Shown here one piece after another: positions 35,366 to 46,230 of a DNA stretch of 64,000 nucleotides. The position numbers and the translations under genes were made by a program. Each line of letters begins with the position of its first letter. Positions within the stretch are counted from its first letter, which is position 1. Under the pieces are notes generated by a model that made no database searches, was not told where the DNA came from, and was given only the letters and a program-made list of their open reading frames with translations. The stretch covers positions 3,224,001-3,288,000 of the forward strand of contig JAHRBC010000003.1 in NCBI GenBank assembly GCA_022702545.1, written 5' to 3'. This stretch comes from Phycomyces nitens (Eukaryota > Mucoromycota > Mucoromycetes > Mucorales > Phycomycetaceae).

Positions 35366-37917
35366 ACTATGCTTCCACTCCCAATTTAGCGATTTTTTTA
35401 TCAAGTCCACCTACTTTATTGAATTATTTTTTGGACATTTGTGTGTGATTAAATTGCCCAGAAAATTGAAACTAATTTGAGCAGCTTTTTCAAATGAATT
35501 ATGAAATTGCTCGAAAATGGAGAGTAGTATACAAAAAAAAAGAGCTAGAGCACAAAATAATTGCTTTGACCGTTAAAACTTGGCCAGCAACTGTCCAATA
35601 GATGTTGTTCAGTTAACTCTGATCATTATCTTTAAATGACGTGGACATTTTATGATCTATAAAAAACATCATTCCTGCAACTTTTCTCATCTTACAACTT
35701 TCAATGAATTTGTAAAGGTAAAAGCAAGTGAAAGGAACACATTGACTTTGTACACATGAACCCTGCCTTTCTTCGGAGAAATTCACCGGCTGCTTGATGA
35801 CTCTTGTAGTTGTCCCCAGCTGGGAGTGGGAAGTTGTCATCTTCTCCTTTTACTCTGCTTAAAATATCAAATGCTTAGATTGTACCCGATACAGTAAGTT
35901 GAAACAAAAAAATATTGAGAACAACACAACTAATAATTAAAGTGACAACAAAATAGCAAAGAAGATTGGCTTATGAAAATTAAAACATTCACAAACTACA
36001 ACATCGAAGCTGGCTTAACTGCCAAAAGAGATTTGATGGCTTCTATTTTTGATTTATTGTAAGTTGTATTAACATTCAAGTGTTTATTATATAAGAAAAT
36101 AGCAAAGCAAATGCTAAAGATACTTCAGAGAGTAATATCTCAGTGGAGATTCTGTTGAACAGAATCGTGCCGTCTGCATTGTACTTAAGGCGTTTGTCAG
36201 TAATGCCTTGGTTTTTTAACTGAACTGTCATGACTTTCAGTTCAATTTCTCTGGGATAGAAAGTTACGTCATTGTTATGATCCCTGAGATACTTGTTGCA
36301 TGCATGTAATAATGGATCGACTATGTAGTATCTCAGGGAGCTTTCTGATGACGATAATGTTTCTGATGCACCATCGTAAAGATCTGAACTACAGGAGTGG
36401 TTATTTTCTTATATAACAAACACTTGAATGTTAATACAACTTACAATAAATCAAAAATAGAAGCCATCAAATCTCTTTTGGCAGTTAAGCCAGCTTCGAT
36501 GTTGTAGTTTGTGAATGTTTTAATTTTCATAAGCCAGTCTTCTTTGCTGTTCTGTTGTCACTTTAATTATTAGTTGTGTTGTTCTCAATATTTTTTGTTT
36601 CAACTTACCGTATCGAGTGCGTCAGACAACATTTGTCTTAAAGCATGATCGACTAATTGTATCTGAATATTTGTAACTTGATCATTCAGTTCTCGGAAAA
36701 GGTCCACAGGGAGCACTAGTCTGCGAAGAACTTGTTTGCCACACCAAATTACATTGTGTGATTCAGGACTAAATATCAAACCATGTTTTTTTTTTCATTA
36801 AATATATGAATAATTAACACAAAATTACTACGCTACCATGAGGCTGGTAAAGCAGTGGATTCCCTTATTTTTTTTTTCAAAAGGGGTTTCCAGGATTCCC
36901 AGATATTGGCATCTTCTTTTTCCTCGCCATTATTAGGAGTGCCTTCAGTGTCACTATGATCTTGTGTATCTTGTACTCGTTGTCTCTTTCTACTTCTGTT
37001 TTCGCCTTTTCTGACAATCTCTTTGGCCATTTGTCCACGTAATTGATACTATACACGCATTTTCAATTAATTTTATAAAAATATAAAACAAGACAAGACA
37101 ACAATGCAACTTACCTTCTATCATTTATAGCTGGTACAACACTGTGTTTGTTATCGTACCAGGAATAATATAAGCTTGCATTATGCTATCTTTTACGACG
37201 CGTTGTTTTCATTTCAAGTGGTGATAATGGTATAAGTTGTATGAGATAGACAAATGTGTTTCAGTTACAGTCATCAAACAGGCGATTAAGGCATATCTTA
37301 CTAAAAGTTCTTTTTACGAAACACCAATCCATACTCAAATCCAAACGTAATCAAACATTTTCACATAAAGAAAAAGAAGAGTGAAGCCATGTTTAACACA
37401 TTAGTGCAAGTTATATTTTTGTAGATCATAAAATGTCCACGTCATTTAAAAATAATGATCAGAGTTAACTGAATATCTATTGGACAGTTGCTGGCTAATT
37501 TTTAACAGTCAAAGCAATTATTTTGTGGTCTAGATCTTTTTTTTCTTGTAGACTGCTCTGCATTTTCTAGCAGTTTCATAATTAACATTAGCCAGTTTTG
37601 CAGCTTCTGCTGGTATAATAAGCTTCTCCTAAATAAATAAATAAAAAAGAAGTATCGCAATTGATCTTTGGTGGTGCAAAGTTTGTCAAGCTTGTCGGTC
37701 TGAATGACGGCCTTACAACAAAAGCAGCTGCTTCATTGCCAGACTCACCCACTATGCTACCTCTACCGTCTTTGCGAAAGAAATTTATTTGAAAAAGCTG
37801 CTCAAATTAGTTTCAATTTTCTGGGCAATTTAATCTCACACAAATGTCCAAAAAATAATTCAATAAAGTAGGTGGACTTGGTAAAAAAAATCGCTAAATT
37901 GGGAGTGGAAGCACAGT
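35366..37917. mobile_element. Inverted-duplication repeat element
   Basis: Outer arms are 35366-35666 and about 37417-37917, reverse complements of each other. The left arm lacks about 200 bp present in the right (37565-37785). Inner arms are 35884-36101 and 36403-36617, also reverse complements. The right half carries a spliced gene on minus (36076-37030). The left half carries a second, inverted copy of one exon of that gene with its flanking introns. The right-arm-only segment encodes a helix-turn-helix-like peptide on minus (PAEAAKLANVNYETARKCRA, about 37610-37550). The element begins 66 bp after the HMG gene stop and ends about 270 bp before the kelch-kinase start. The simplest reading is two copies of one repeat in opposite orientation with deletions. 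Target-site duplications were not identified. Confidence 0.75.
36076..37030 (-). pseudogene. Truncated repeat-associated spliced gene
   Basis: Exons are 37030-36837, 36768-36609, 36551-36445 and 36389-36076. Phases agree through all three introns. The N-terminus is basic and hydrophilic (MAKEIVRKGENRSRKRQRVQ), a plausible nuclear signal. A helical domain follows (VIWCGKQVLRRLVLPVDLF; DHALRQMLSDALD; KIKTFTNYNIEAGLTAKRDL), then YYIVDPLLHACNKYL and KYNADGTILFNRISTEILL. It then runs across the inverted-repeat junction into 10 odd residues and a stop. I associate this wording, from memory, with a multicopy gene family of unknown function in Mucorales whose members continue well beyond this point, so this copy appears cut at its 3' end. 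Function unknown. Confidence 0.5.
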
Positions 37918-37918
37918 G

Positions 37919-37949
<31 letters not shown>

Positions 37950-37971
37950 TCCATTTAAATATATGCGGCTA

Positions 37972-37977
37972 CACGTG
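37972..37977. promoter_or_regulatory. E-box upstream of kelch-kinase gene
   Basis: CACGTG in the context ACACGTGA, 210 bp before the kelch-kinase ATG. Same core as at 32853-32858 and 43160-43165. Confidence 0.35.
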
Positions 37978-38186
37978 ATTGATGTAGACAACGCCAGTAA
38001 TAAAGAAGCCTCAATCTTCACTGAAACTACGATGAACTTGGAAGGACCCGTCAGCTGGGGATCTCTTAATTCAACCTCCGGACTTGGTTCCCCTCGCCTA
38101 ATCACTTGCCTCTAATTGAACCTGTTGGTCTTTTTGTTATTGTTATTTTATTATTATTATTATTATTATTATCTTCTTTTTCATCG

Positions 38187-41100
38187 ATGGTGATACTTTC
38201 TGTTAACCATCGTCCGGCACTAGACTGCCTAATAGTCTTTGGTCTACTGTCTAGAGCGTACGCACAAACGACCAACAATCTTCCATACAACCCATCCCTA
38301 GGCCCTGTAAAGGCACAGGTCCCATGGCGTTCAGGCCATGTCGCAGGTGATAACAAGAACAATGGCCAATACAGACTCTTGCTCATCATAATAAATGGCC
38401 CATTTAGTATATATCGACCCTTTTGTCCTCGTCTACGGGGGAGCCCTAAATCCCTCTCTGGATTCCAATGTTCAACAGACCGGATCAAATGATCTCTGGG
38501 CATGGGATGCCCGGAATGGGTCATGGTATAATCCCCAGCCTCAGATACAGCAAGGGAATCTTATGAAACCCCAAATACACTTTGGGGCTGTCGTCCTTCC
38601 TAGCCCCGGTCAGATGCTGGCTGTGGCAAGCAACACCACCGAGGGTGCGGCAGCTGGTATGCTACAGAAATTAGACGTCAACGCATGGACCTGGAATTTC
38701 CCTACAGTAGGCACGCCCATTAATATTCTCTAGTTTAGAGTTACCAATCTTGGATTTTACACACACGCACATACACACACGCACAGAATTCCTTATTATC
38801 GATCTTTTATATTGGTTTATTATTATTATTATTATTGCCTTTAGCTATCGAATCGCCTCTCCGTTTCTCTTCCTTTGCCGTCGCAATTGTCAACAACACT
38901 GTCTATAGCTACGGAGGCCTCTCTGTCGATTCCAATGGATTTGGCCAATCGAATGGCGTACAAAACAGCCTACACCTCTTGGACGCCAATTCCTTTCAAT
39001 GGACTACAGGATCCAATGGCCCAGCAGTAGCGGACCATTCAATGTGTTATGTCCCCTCTTGTAATTGCCTCGTCGTTTTTGGTGGAACGTCAACCGGAAG
39101 CCCCACCGACGCCACTCAGGTAAGAAAGAATAGCCATTAAAGATCAAATCGTTTCTTTATAAAAAAAAATAAAGACATTCAATAAAATAACAACCTTTAT
39201 TTATTTATTTTATTATTATTTTCAAAATGATGAATTGCTTTATATCTTTCTAGAATGTATATATCTATGATCTAGACAAAAAGACTTGGAATATTCAGAT
39301 TACTGTTGGAACTGTCGGTGGAGCAGCACCGGGTGCACGTAGACTTCACTCGGCCAATTGTCTTGAGAACAGCATGGTGGTCTATGGTGGAGGGACTACA
39401 CAGCCTTACGATAGTGATGTCTGGCTTCTTGATTTGGCCTCTTACCCAACCCTTACCTGGAATCGCATAAACATGGCTAATGTTTCCCAGAGCCCCAGTC
39501 AACGCATGGGTAAAAAATAATAATATCAATATTCTTATTAATAATATATATTATTGCCAAACTTGATTAGCCAATTTATTATTCATTTAATAATATACTA
39601 ATCATCATATCCTTACTTTAGGACATTCTGCCGTTCTAGATGAAGTGACCAAAAAGATCTTTATTTTTGGTGGCTGGGGTGGAACTGGCGCAACAAACGA
39701 TTCAAATATGTACGTGCTCGATACCACTGCATGGAGTTGGACTCGCATGTCTCCAGCTATCCTTCCTTCAGTAACAAGTCCAGACTCTCCTCAATCAACT
39801 GGCATCAATAATGGGGGAAATAGCAGTGTAGACCCCGCAGATACACCCACATCAAGCTCCAAAGGTGTAATTGCAGGAGCAGTTGTTGGTGCATTGGCTG
39901 GAATAGCAATAATAGGAGCCCTTGTTTTCTGTTTTATCAAGCGTAAGAAGAGGCAGGAGGCCGAAGAAGAAAAAGGGCATGAAGAGACGACATCGACTAG
40001 GATGTCAGACAATCCCTTTTATTGGCGCCAAGGCCAATCTGCTGATGGAGAGTCCTATCTTGCCAACCACCCAAGCCCTGCCTCGGATGCCAATCTCATG
40101 GCCCACTACAGTAACAAGCGTGTTTCTGAACCCTGGACGAACAATTCTAGCCCACATCACTCAACAAGATTCTCAGAAATCGGTGATACAGATCGTATCC
40201 ATTCTGGCGTACTTGAAATGATTCCACCGGTTGCTGCCTTTTCGGACAGTGGCTCTAATGTGGCTAATGTTGGTGGTTCACGTACATCTCTCCGTAATAG
40301 CAAAATACTTCTTTTAGACTCTTATGAAATGAAAGGTCCTGGTCAGGTCCCTAATGAGCACATCACACAGAAACCCAATGAATTCTCCCAACCCGCTATT
40401 CGGTTCTCTGCCCACAATCAGAATAACATCAGGATTCATCACCAGAATATACCCAGTGGGTTTAACACTCCTCGAAGTGGTAGTGTTGACCTCTTGTCTA
40501 CTATCGACAGTCCTGGATATGGACCCCAGTCATTCTTTGGTGTTCAAGAAGATACTCGGACATCTGGAAATCTTTCCATGCCACAAAGTCCTGTCCAATA
40601 CTCACAAGACACTTCAAATGACAATCGCTCCAAAAGGCCATCTCTCGATCTAATTACGACCCTTAATGCCACAGAAAACAGCAAAGGCTTTATGGCTGAT
40701 AGTGCATTTGAACAGCCCTGGTCAGAGTCACATTCACCCTTGTCTTCTGTAAGTCGATCAACAGGGGTTAACGGTAGTACACCTCTGGACCCTTTTAGCG
40801 CCGTGGCTCAATTGATTACTCGATTGCCTTCTACCTATGAAGTTGATCGCGGCCAGACTCCTTTGATCGGACCAACAAACGCTATTGTGTTTGTTCATTC
40901 CACAGCTGATAAAAAGCCAGCCGTTATAAAGTCATTTGGTCGACGTGAAGCTTGGGAGCGCGAATGCAGAACCCTTACTCTTCTCAAATCTCCTTTTGTT
41001 GTCAAGCTTCTTGAAGTCATGACAATACAACACGATCCCAAGGATCCGCTCAACACTATTCAAGAAGAGCTGATAGACTATGTAACTGTGATGGAGGAAT

Positions 41101-41828
41101 TGGATGAAACCCTGGCAAGTGTTATTCGACAAGCTCGAAAATCCAGTACACCATGGACAAGCCAAAAGACGCGATCGACCGTGCGCGAAATTGTTGAGTG
41201 CCTTGTTGAATGCCATGCTAAAGGTAGAACAACTGTGGTTTTCTGCTTTGTCTCGGTTATGATATTGATATGGGCTTGTTATTCTAGGCATTGCTTTCTG
41301 TGATCTAAAGCCGAGTAATATTATGCGGCACGTTGACGGCAGATGGCAATTGATCGATTTCGAATCCAGTAGAAATATAGGAGAGGAGTGTGTAGGTGTA
41401 ATAACACCCCGTTATTGCCCTCCAGAAGTGGCCAAGGCAACTACATATGGTATAGAAGGTACCCATGGCGTAGTGGCAACCATTAGTATCGATCTCTGGG
41501 CTCTTGGATGTATCATTTACGTAAGTGTATTATTGATCTGAAAACCCTTTATTTTTCTGACACTTCTTTTTTTTGTCTTTAGGAACTAGAGACCAAGAAC
41601 ATGCTATTTTCTAATAGTATAAAAGATGAAACAATACTTCACTTTATGTCTCATCCATCACCTTCTACACCTGCCCTGAAAAATGGATTACGATGGGATA
41701 AAGACTGCGAGCTTGAAATCCCAGAGTTTGAAGAAAATATTCCCGACCCAGTTGCACGGCAAACCATTCAACAGCTCCTTAGCCGGGAACCAGCCATGCG
41801 TGGTACAGCATCGTCTCTGCTAAAATAG
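38187..41828 (+). CDS. Receptor-like kelch-TM-protein kinase
   Basis: Exons are 38187-38346, 38408-38710, 38845-39119, 39254-39509, 39622-41223, 41288-41520 and 41583-41828, giving 1024 residues. A signal peptide ends near residue 27 (LIVFGLLSRAYAQ). Kelch blades (VLVYGGA, YSYGGLS, VVFGGTS, VVYGGGT, IFIFGGW) fill about 45-375. A Ser/Pro stalk and one membrane span lie at about 413-436 (GVIAGAVVGALAGIAIIGAL), followed by KRKKRQ. About 300 disordered residues precede a kinase-like domain from about 738 to the end. Kept residues are the VAIK-type Lys (AVIKSF), helix-C Glu, catalytic-loop Asp/Lys/Asn (FCDLKPSN replacing HRD), metal Asp (LIDFE replacing DFG), PPE and SIDLWALGCIIYELE. The glycine loop is degenerate. 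So it may be active or a pseudokinase. The intron after 38710 needs a GC donor; phase and the paralogues support it. Domain order predicts a plasma-membrane sensor. Confidence 0.8.
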
Positions 41829-42174
41829 TTTCTAGCAGAGTTTACAGTGGCCTGAAAGCCTTGCAGAATTCAGATATTTAAGAATTCTCAGAGGACCAAT
41901 TATTCATATATTAATCAACATAATTATGCTTAAAATATCCTGAGATAGTTTAAGCTAGAAGTATATTCATATTATTCCCAAATTATTAACTACGTGTATT
42001 GAACTACAACTTTATCTACTCTTAACGAAAACCATGGTCAACAAACATAATATAAAACTTATAATTATTTTCATAACCATTAACTACAATATACCTTATC
42101 CAGCCTTGGTTATAGGGAGTGAGAGTATTGGTTTTGTCATGTCTGCCCAGAACATCCATACTAATTCCATGAAT

Positions 42175-42490
42175 TTAACCACAAGTTTTCTTTTCTTTGA
42201 AAAGTTTTGACTTGTGAAAAACAAGTGGTACCAAAGGGAAGCCATCAATACTTTTATATTCACTCTCTTTTGTACATCTACTTTTCACAACTGTGGGATC
42301 TCCAACTTTTGACCAGCTACAGTTTCTTATTAAAGACACACTTTTCATAGATATGCTTGTATAACCCAGAAAGAGATACTTGAGACCTTTTAAATGTTTA
42401 CACAACTTTTGCCTTGCTTCTTCAAGAACAATAGATGAGTTATTATCAAACTCAAGGCTATAAAAAAGGTGTAGTATCTGGAGAAAGAGT
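42175..42490 (-). pseudogene. Possible DDE-transposase fragment
   Basis: A minus-strand frame contains SMKSVSLIRNCSWSKVGDPT followed by VVKSRC. The W-S-K-x-G-x-P-x-V-x-K wording resembles the region after the first catalytic Asp of IS630/Tc1-type transposases. The preceding Asp-Glu-Ser motif is not preserved and the frame ends at 42175. A weak call based on a short motif. Confidence 0.25.
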
Positions 42491-43253
42491 GGCCTAGGAG
42501 GTCAAATATTGTGCGGATCAGCTGTTTTATTTTTGTGAGCTCTTCAATGTGGCAGCAACAAAGAGAACCTGTCGAGTATTTGTAGGTAAAGACATCTTTT
42601 ACTTACCTACTTTACTAAATAATATTTGATGTATGTTATGCGGGACTTTTTTTATAATTTCATAGTCATATAATGAGATATTAGTCTTCCGTAATTCTGT
42701 AATCCACCAGCTATTACCCCTTTTAAAGCCCTATAAATACTTTTATGTATTTCGTTTTTCCAATATATTAATTATGGGCGATTTCGCTTTAATGCAATGT
42801 TGACCGAGGTTATTCCTTGAATTATACTTCAAATATATCAGTAAACTCTTTTTATATATCTTAGAGAGCAAAACCATTTAATAATTACAATATTATACCG
42901 TAAAAAAGAGTAATAAATTGTGTATAGATGAGTAAGGATTAAAGGTTCGGGTAGTATGTGACACTCGAGAAACCTCTTTTTTTTTAAATAGGCGATACTA
43001 AATAATAAATTCTTTAGATACGTTTGCAACTATATCCTCTAGTTAAAAAGCTTCTTTATATTTTAAAAGAGTGATACTTTGTATGTAAAGAGATTCATAA
43101 TAAATACACTATAATATGTATTTTTTACTAGGTATTTACCAAGAGAATGTTATAGAACTCACGTGAAAACCTACAAGCCACCGCCAAAGAAAATATTCCC
43201 ACTCCGTGACTTGCGTTTTAAAAAATTATTTTATTTAAACACCGATTTATTTG

Positions 43254-43469
43254 TCTATAAATAAGAGGTCGAAACTTGCCAATTCCTTTCTCTCTTTCTT
43301 TATTCACAGTGGTTGATAAATTATTGTCTTTCCACAGCTATTGCCTCCTATGTACGGTCTGCCGAACATGTGCTTGCACTGTCATGACCCCACAAACATA
43401 AACCCCCCGCAATATGCTGATTACTGGCGAGGACATTTATCTGCCCAGCCCCAAATGAGTTTTTTTTAA
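43254..43469 (+). pseudogene. Promoter-like segment with truncated 5' exon
   Basis: TATAAATA (about 43256-43263) is followed by a CT-rich leader, a CACAG acceptor-like site and a 39-residue frame from ATG 43350 to TAA 43469. Its wording (MCLHCHDPTNINPPQYADYW) looks like real protein, but the frame ends at a T-run. TCACGTGA sits upstream at 43159-43166. It could be the 5' end of a gene whose body was lost, or a short peptide gene. Confidence 0.25.
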
Positions 43470-45276
43470 GCTTTTCTCATTGGTGGGGGAATGCTGTGGA
43501 GCACCAATATGTGTCTTAACAAACACGGTGTAAAAAAACCCCAAATCAAAAAATAAATGAAAATGAATCAATAATACTTTGTTGATATTTATTATTACTG
43601 CCTTGATACTTAGAAGGTGTCAAACACTTGCAAGATGTATTGTCCATCTTCATTCTACTCCGTCTAAAAAACTATGCATCACCAACCCTCATTACAATAA
43701 TCTACATGTACCATCTTTATCCTTCAACGTAATCTCCCATCTTGTCTTTACCTTTTCAACATTCAACTACTTGCGTCATTTACATCTCTCAGCAATACAA
43801 CCTCACATTCACTCTAATCTGTCTTGCACTCTACATTTATGCATCACCAACTCTTTCCATGTGAACATTCACTTCAACTCAACCGTCAATCACTTTATTA
43901 GCACCCACACCTTTTCATATAATTCTTTATACTATGCAAAGAATGTACACTATACAAAGCTCCAGACTCAAAAGCAGCACCCATTCAAAGTACTGGTTGC
44001 ATCTACAATTAGAAACTTTGTAAACATTAAAGTCAATATTCGGTTTTCATCCTTTGTATTATAGCTCAAAATTACACTCGACAATAGCTCACCTGGAGTT
44101 TTTTTTCCTAGTCCTCTGGTTCTTTTGGCTTTTTGTTAAAGAGCAAAAAAAATACTCGATAATCTGTTTCTAAGGATATCGAACGCTAATATCTCTAGAT
44201 AGCTCTTTTAGCCCTTAATTTAACGTGTATTAATCATTATAGGACTATTATAGAGTATATTAAGATGTCAAAAAATAAGCTATATTAGGGCATTATAATA
44301 TATATATATATATATATATTGCATTCAAATAACTCTATATCTCAAGTTATCATCGATACCTTGAGAAACCCAAAGGAGCTTTCAGATTATAAAAGGGAGT
44401 TTGTCCTCATTAGAGTTCTTAAGAGTAAATAACCTAGTCCCAAAGCATAAATAATACCGTACAAGACCAATAATATAATGGGATATTTTCATCATGATCT
44501 GGGGTTGTGAGAGAACTAGACGAGTAGCCTTTAAAGACTATAAGGAACACACTTGATAAATAGACATCAATTGGCTTGTTGAGAAGAAAGACTGTTTTAA
44601 TTATCAAAATCCATCAATGAAAAAACATGATGGAGAATTGAGGTGATAAAAATATAATGGTCCAAAAAAAACATAGCTGACAGAAAGAAGACAAAAAAAA
44701 CAGGGTATTCCAACAATGACTTGGTTGCCAAACAGTCAATATTCCAACCTCACTGAGTTTATTAGTTCACCTGGAACGTATACTTAGAGCAAGATTAGCA
44801 AAGTTAACCAACATTAGCACAAGTACTGTCTTTCCTCAAGAGTACAAAATTGTATAAGCCGAGGAATATGAGGTATTATATGCTTAAAAACTTGGACACC
44901 CGAGGTTAATAGATGTGGTTTCACTACTAAATACTGATATTCTTATAATCATCCTTTTCTGCATTGAATGCTGTAATATTCTATCTCTACATATTCAGAA
45001 ACATGTTAAAAGTTGGCATGCTAGATAGTTAAAAACCCCATACTTTTATTTCATATAGAATAAAAATCATATTCTTTCCTGGCCCAAGTGTGTGTAGATT
45101 TACTTGAAAGTAGTTTAGAAATCGCCCTAGATGCATGGTAATACATGGGTAAAGTAATGGCGTGTATATTTGACTGTATAAAACATACTTTCGACAGAAT
45201 TAACCTCGATTATCGTATACATATCAAAAGGAACGATTCAAGAATAATATGATCTTTATTAACAAAATTAAAAAGC

Positions 45277-46230
45277 CTAGTTGAACTTGGCCTTGCTAAA
45301 CTAAAAACGCACAGACTCTGCATTATTAACTGTATACTTATCATACCACACTCAAGTATTACTTACGTCCAACTCTGGATGCTGGTTCTTGAACTTGGAG
45401 AACATTTCCTGTTTCTTCAATTCATCACTGTCAGGTTTACCCATAGCCTTTTGACGCTGATCAAACTATACAATAATTGTAAACATCCTAGAACCATTTC
45501 TATATATATTCCAATGTCTAATATTGACATTACCATCATTTTCTCGACCATTGCACGAGTATCTCCATCGAGATCACCTAGCTTTGAGTTCTCGGGCTGG
45601 ATTCTCTTGGTGTTGATCTTTGGTGCACTGGTAACAACATGTTCCCACCATGCCATCTGGTTAGATTTCTCCAGATGAAGGAAGATCTCCTGCTGGTTAT
45701 CTATACATTTACCACACGCCTGTCAGCGAAAGGGATCGAAATAACCAAGTTTGTCATATAACCCAACATTTACCTAATGTCCATGTGGAGTCATCGACAG
45801 CAATCTCTTTGCATAACTCTCCCTATTTGATTCATTTAGTCAAGTGTGTGATGGTACTGATAAACTAGTCCAATCAAATAATCAATTAATTTACTTCAAT
45901 GATAGGAGGCTGGCCCTTGAGAGCAACTTTGATTTGCTTCTTCTTTAATACAACTTCAAGGTCACGACCTCGAGTTCCCTTGGGAACGGGGATTGTGACA
46001 TCTACATCTTGAAGAGTCTGCTTCCATCTAATTCAAAATGAGTTTTTCAATAAGATCAAGTCTTTTTTTTTTTAAAAAAAAAGAATAGCTTACGTATAAG
46101 GAAGCTTGGCTTGTTCAGCAGCTTCCTGCTCGGCCTCCTTCTTATCAAAGGCAGCACGCTCCTCAGGAGTCATGTCATCGTATTTCTTTTCAGGTTGACT
46201 AGACATTGGAAAACGAATGGTGTCAGACAT
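45277..46230 (-). CDS. nudC: NudC nuclear-distribution protein
   Basis: Exons are 46230-46094, 46027-45895, 45822-45774, 45700-45534, 45465-45367 and 45300-45277, giving 202 residues, close to Aspergillus NUDC (198) and shorter than animal NudC. The N-terminal helix [20 protein letters not shown] precedes a CS (p23-like) domain at about 45-130: [34 protein letters not shown], and AVDDSTWTL. The C-terminus carries the signature WWEHVVT and ends SKAKFN, spliced from a 24-base last exon. NudC acts as an Hsp90-linked cochaperone needed for dynein/Lis1-dependent nuclear migration and microtubule organisation, in cytoplasm. All five introns have standard signals. Confidence 0.93.

Larger units (their letters stand above)
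41829..45276. other. Gene-poor, repeat-scarred region
   Basis: AT-rich. It holds a possible DDE-transposase scrap (42175-42405) and an isolated promoter-like segment with a 39-codon frame (43254-43469). A 161-codon frame at 43579-44064 is rich in His/Ser/Asn and resembles no protein. A (TA)n run lies at about 44298-44320. No intact gene can be supported. Confidence 0.5.

Noticed and set aside
38106..38186. Earlier in-frame ATG for the kelch-kinase giving a poly-Leu leader
   Set aside because: Its Leu run is a translated ATT microsatellite; the ATG at 38187 gives a normal signal peptide by itself.
43579..44064. 161-codon plus-strand frame
   Set aside because: Composition is His/Ser/Asn/Phe-rich with no motif, signal peptide or domain; looks like translated AT/C-rich non-coding DNA.
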